Part shown: piece after piece, positions 11,725 to 11,749 of the stretch | Numbering within the stretch: the stretch's first letter is position 1 | Layout: each line of letters opens with the position of its first letter | Assembly (NCBI GenBank): GCA_902497145.1 | Contig: CABVDR010000073.1 | Coordinates: forward strand, 1 to 11,749 | Length of the DNA: 11,749 nucleotides | Origin: an uncultured Oscillospiraceae bacterium | Lineage (GTDB): Bacteria > Bacillota > Clostridia > Oscillospirales > Oscillospiraceae | Direction of reading: 5' to 3' | Translations under genes and position numbers: made by a program | The notes under the pieces: model-generated | The model's database searches: none | The model's input: the letters and a program-made list of their open reading frames with translations, nothing else | What the model was told of the DNA's origin: nothing

Positions 11725-11749
11725 GAAAACGGTTCCCACCGAAAGGGTG

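Noticed and set aside
11179..11739. 186-codon minus-strand frame opposite the DUF4364 gene
   Set aside because: A shadow: Leu/Val/Gly-rich composition, no ribosome site, while the plus-strand gene has clear signals.
1..11749. tRNA, rRNA, CRISPR array, insertion sequence, T-box or riboswitch
   Set aside because: I saw no cloverleaf-type folds, regular repeat-spacer series, transposase motifs or leader consensus sequences on either strand.

Overview
The window suggests a high-GC, anaerobic, endospore-forming member of the Clostridia, most like the Oscillospiraceae/Flavonifractor group. The main reasons are spoIIGA with sigE (a sporulation pair found only in endospore formers), a Rex redox repressor, an ATP-type PEP carboxykinase, SLH-domain and DUF4364 proteins, strong AGGAGG ribosome binding sites and G+C-rich codon choice. 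Family names rest on motifs read by eye; no database search was possible.

Layout. 1-1235 (+): 3' end of pckA, a strong terminator, then a YoaK/DUF1275 membrane protein. 1284-2521: a LysE/RhtB-type exporter (-) divergent from an XRE-cupin regulator (+), with two near-consensus promoters facing each other in the gap. 2555-3736 (-): diaminopropionate ammonia-lyase alone between two terminators. 3869-4009 (-): an unlisted 46-residue, 11-cysteine membrane miniprotein. 4135-5882 (-): rex and an SLH-domain exported protein, joined by an ATGA overlap. 5985-7567 (-): spoIIGA-sigE, the mother-cell sigma factor and its processing protease. 7718-9963 (-): a compact five-gene phage-type cassette (amidase endolysin, coiled-coil protein, carbohydrate-binding-module protein, XhlA-like protein, holin-like protein) with no capsid, terminase or integrase. 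10132-10965 (-): a 277-residue protein with 19 cysteines. 11143-11724 (+): a DUF4364 winged-helix-type protein.

How it may work together. spoIIGA-sigE is the sporulation core. The two cysteine-rich genes, about 7 kb apart, both sit behind the same promoter string on the minus strand, GCACC-N15-CATAGTATGG. This fits the mother-cell sigma K (or sigma E) pattern AC-N16-CATAnnnT, so both are candidates for late, disulfide-linked spore-envelope proteins. The phage-type cassette lies between sporulation genes and is bounded by two terminators, so it is either a prophage remnant or a domesticated lysis module. Exporter plus regulator, next to an enzyme for a toxic amino acid, may form an amino-acid detoxification unit, but that link is inference.

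In total I support 16 protein genes, 8 promoters, 7 terminators and several dyads. I see no rRNA, tRNA, CRISPR array, insertion sequence or riboswitch.
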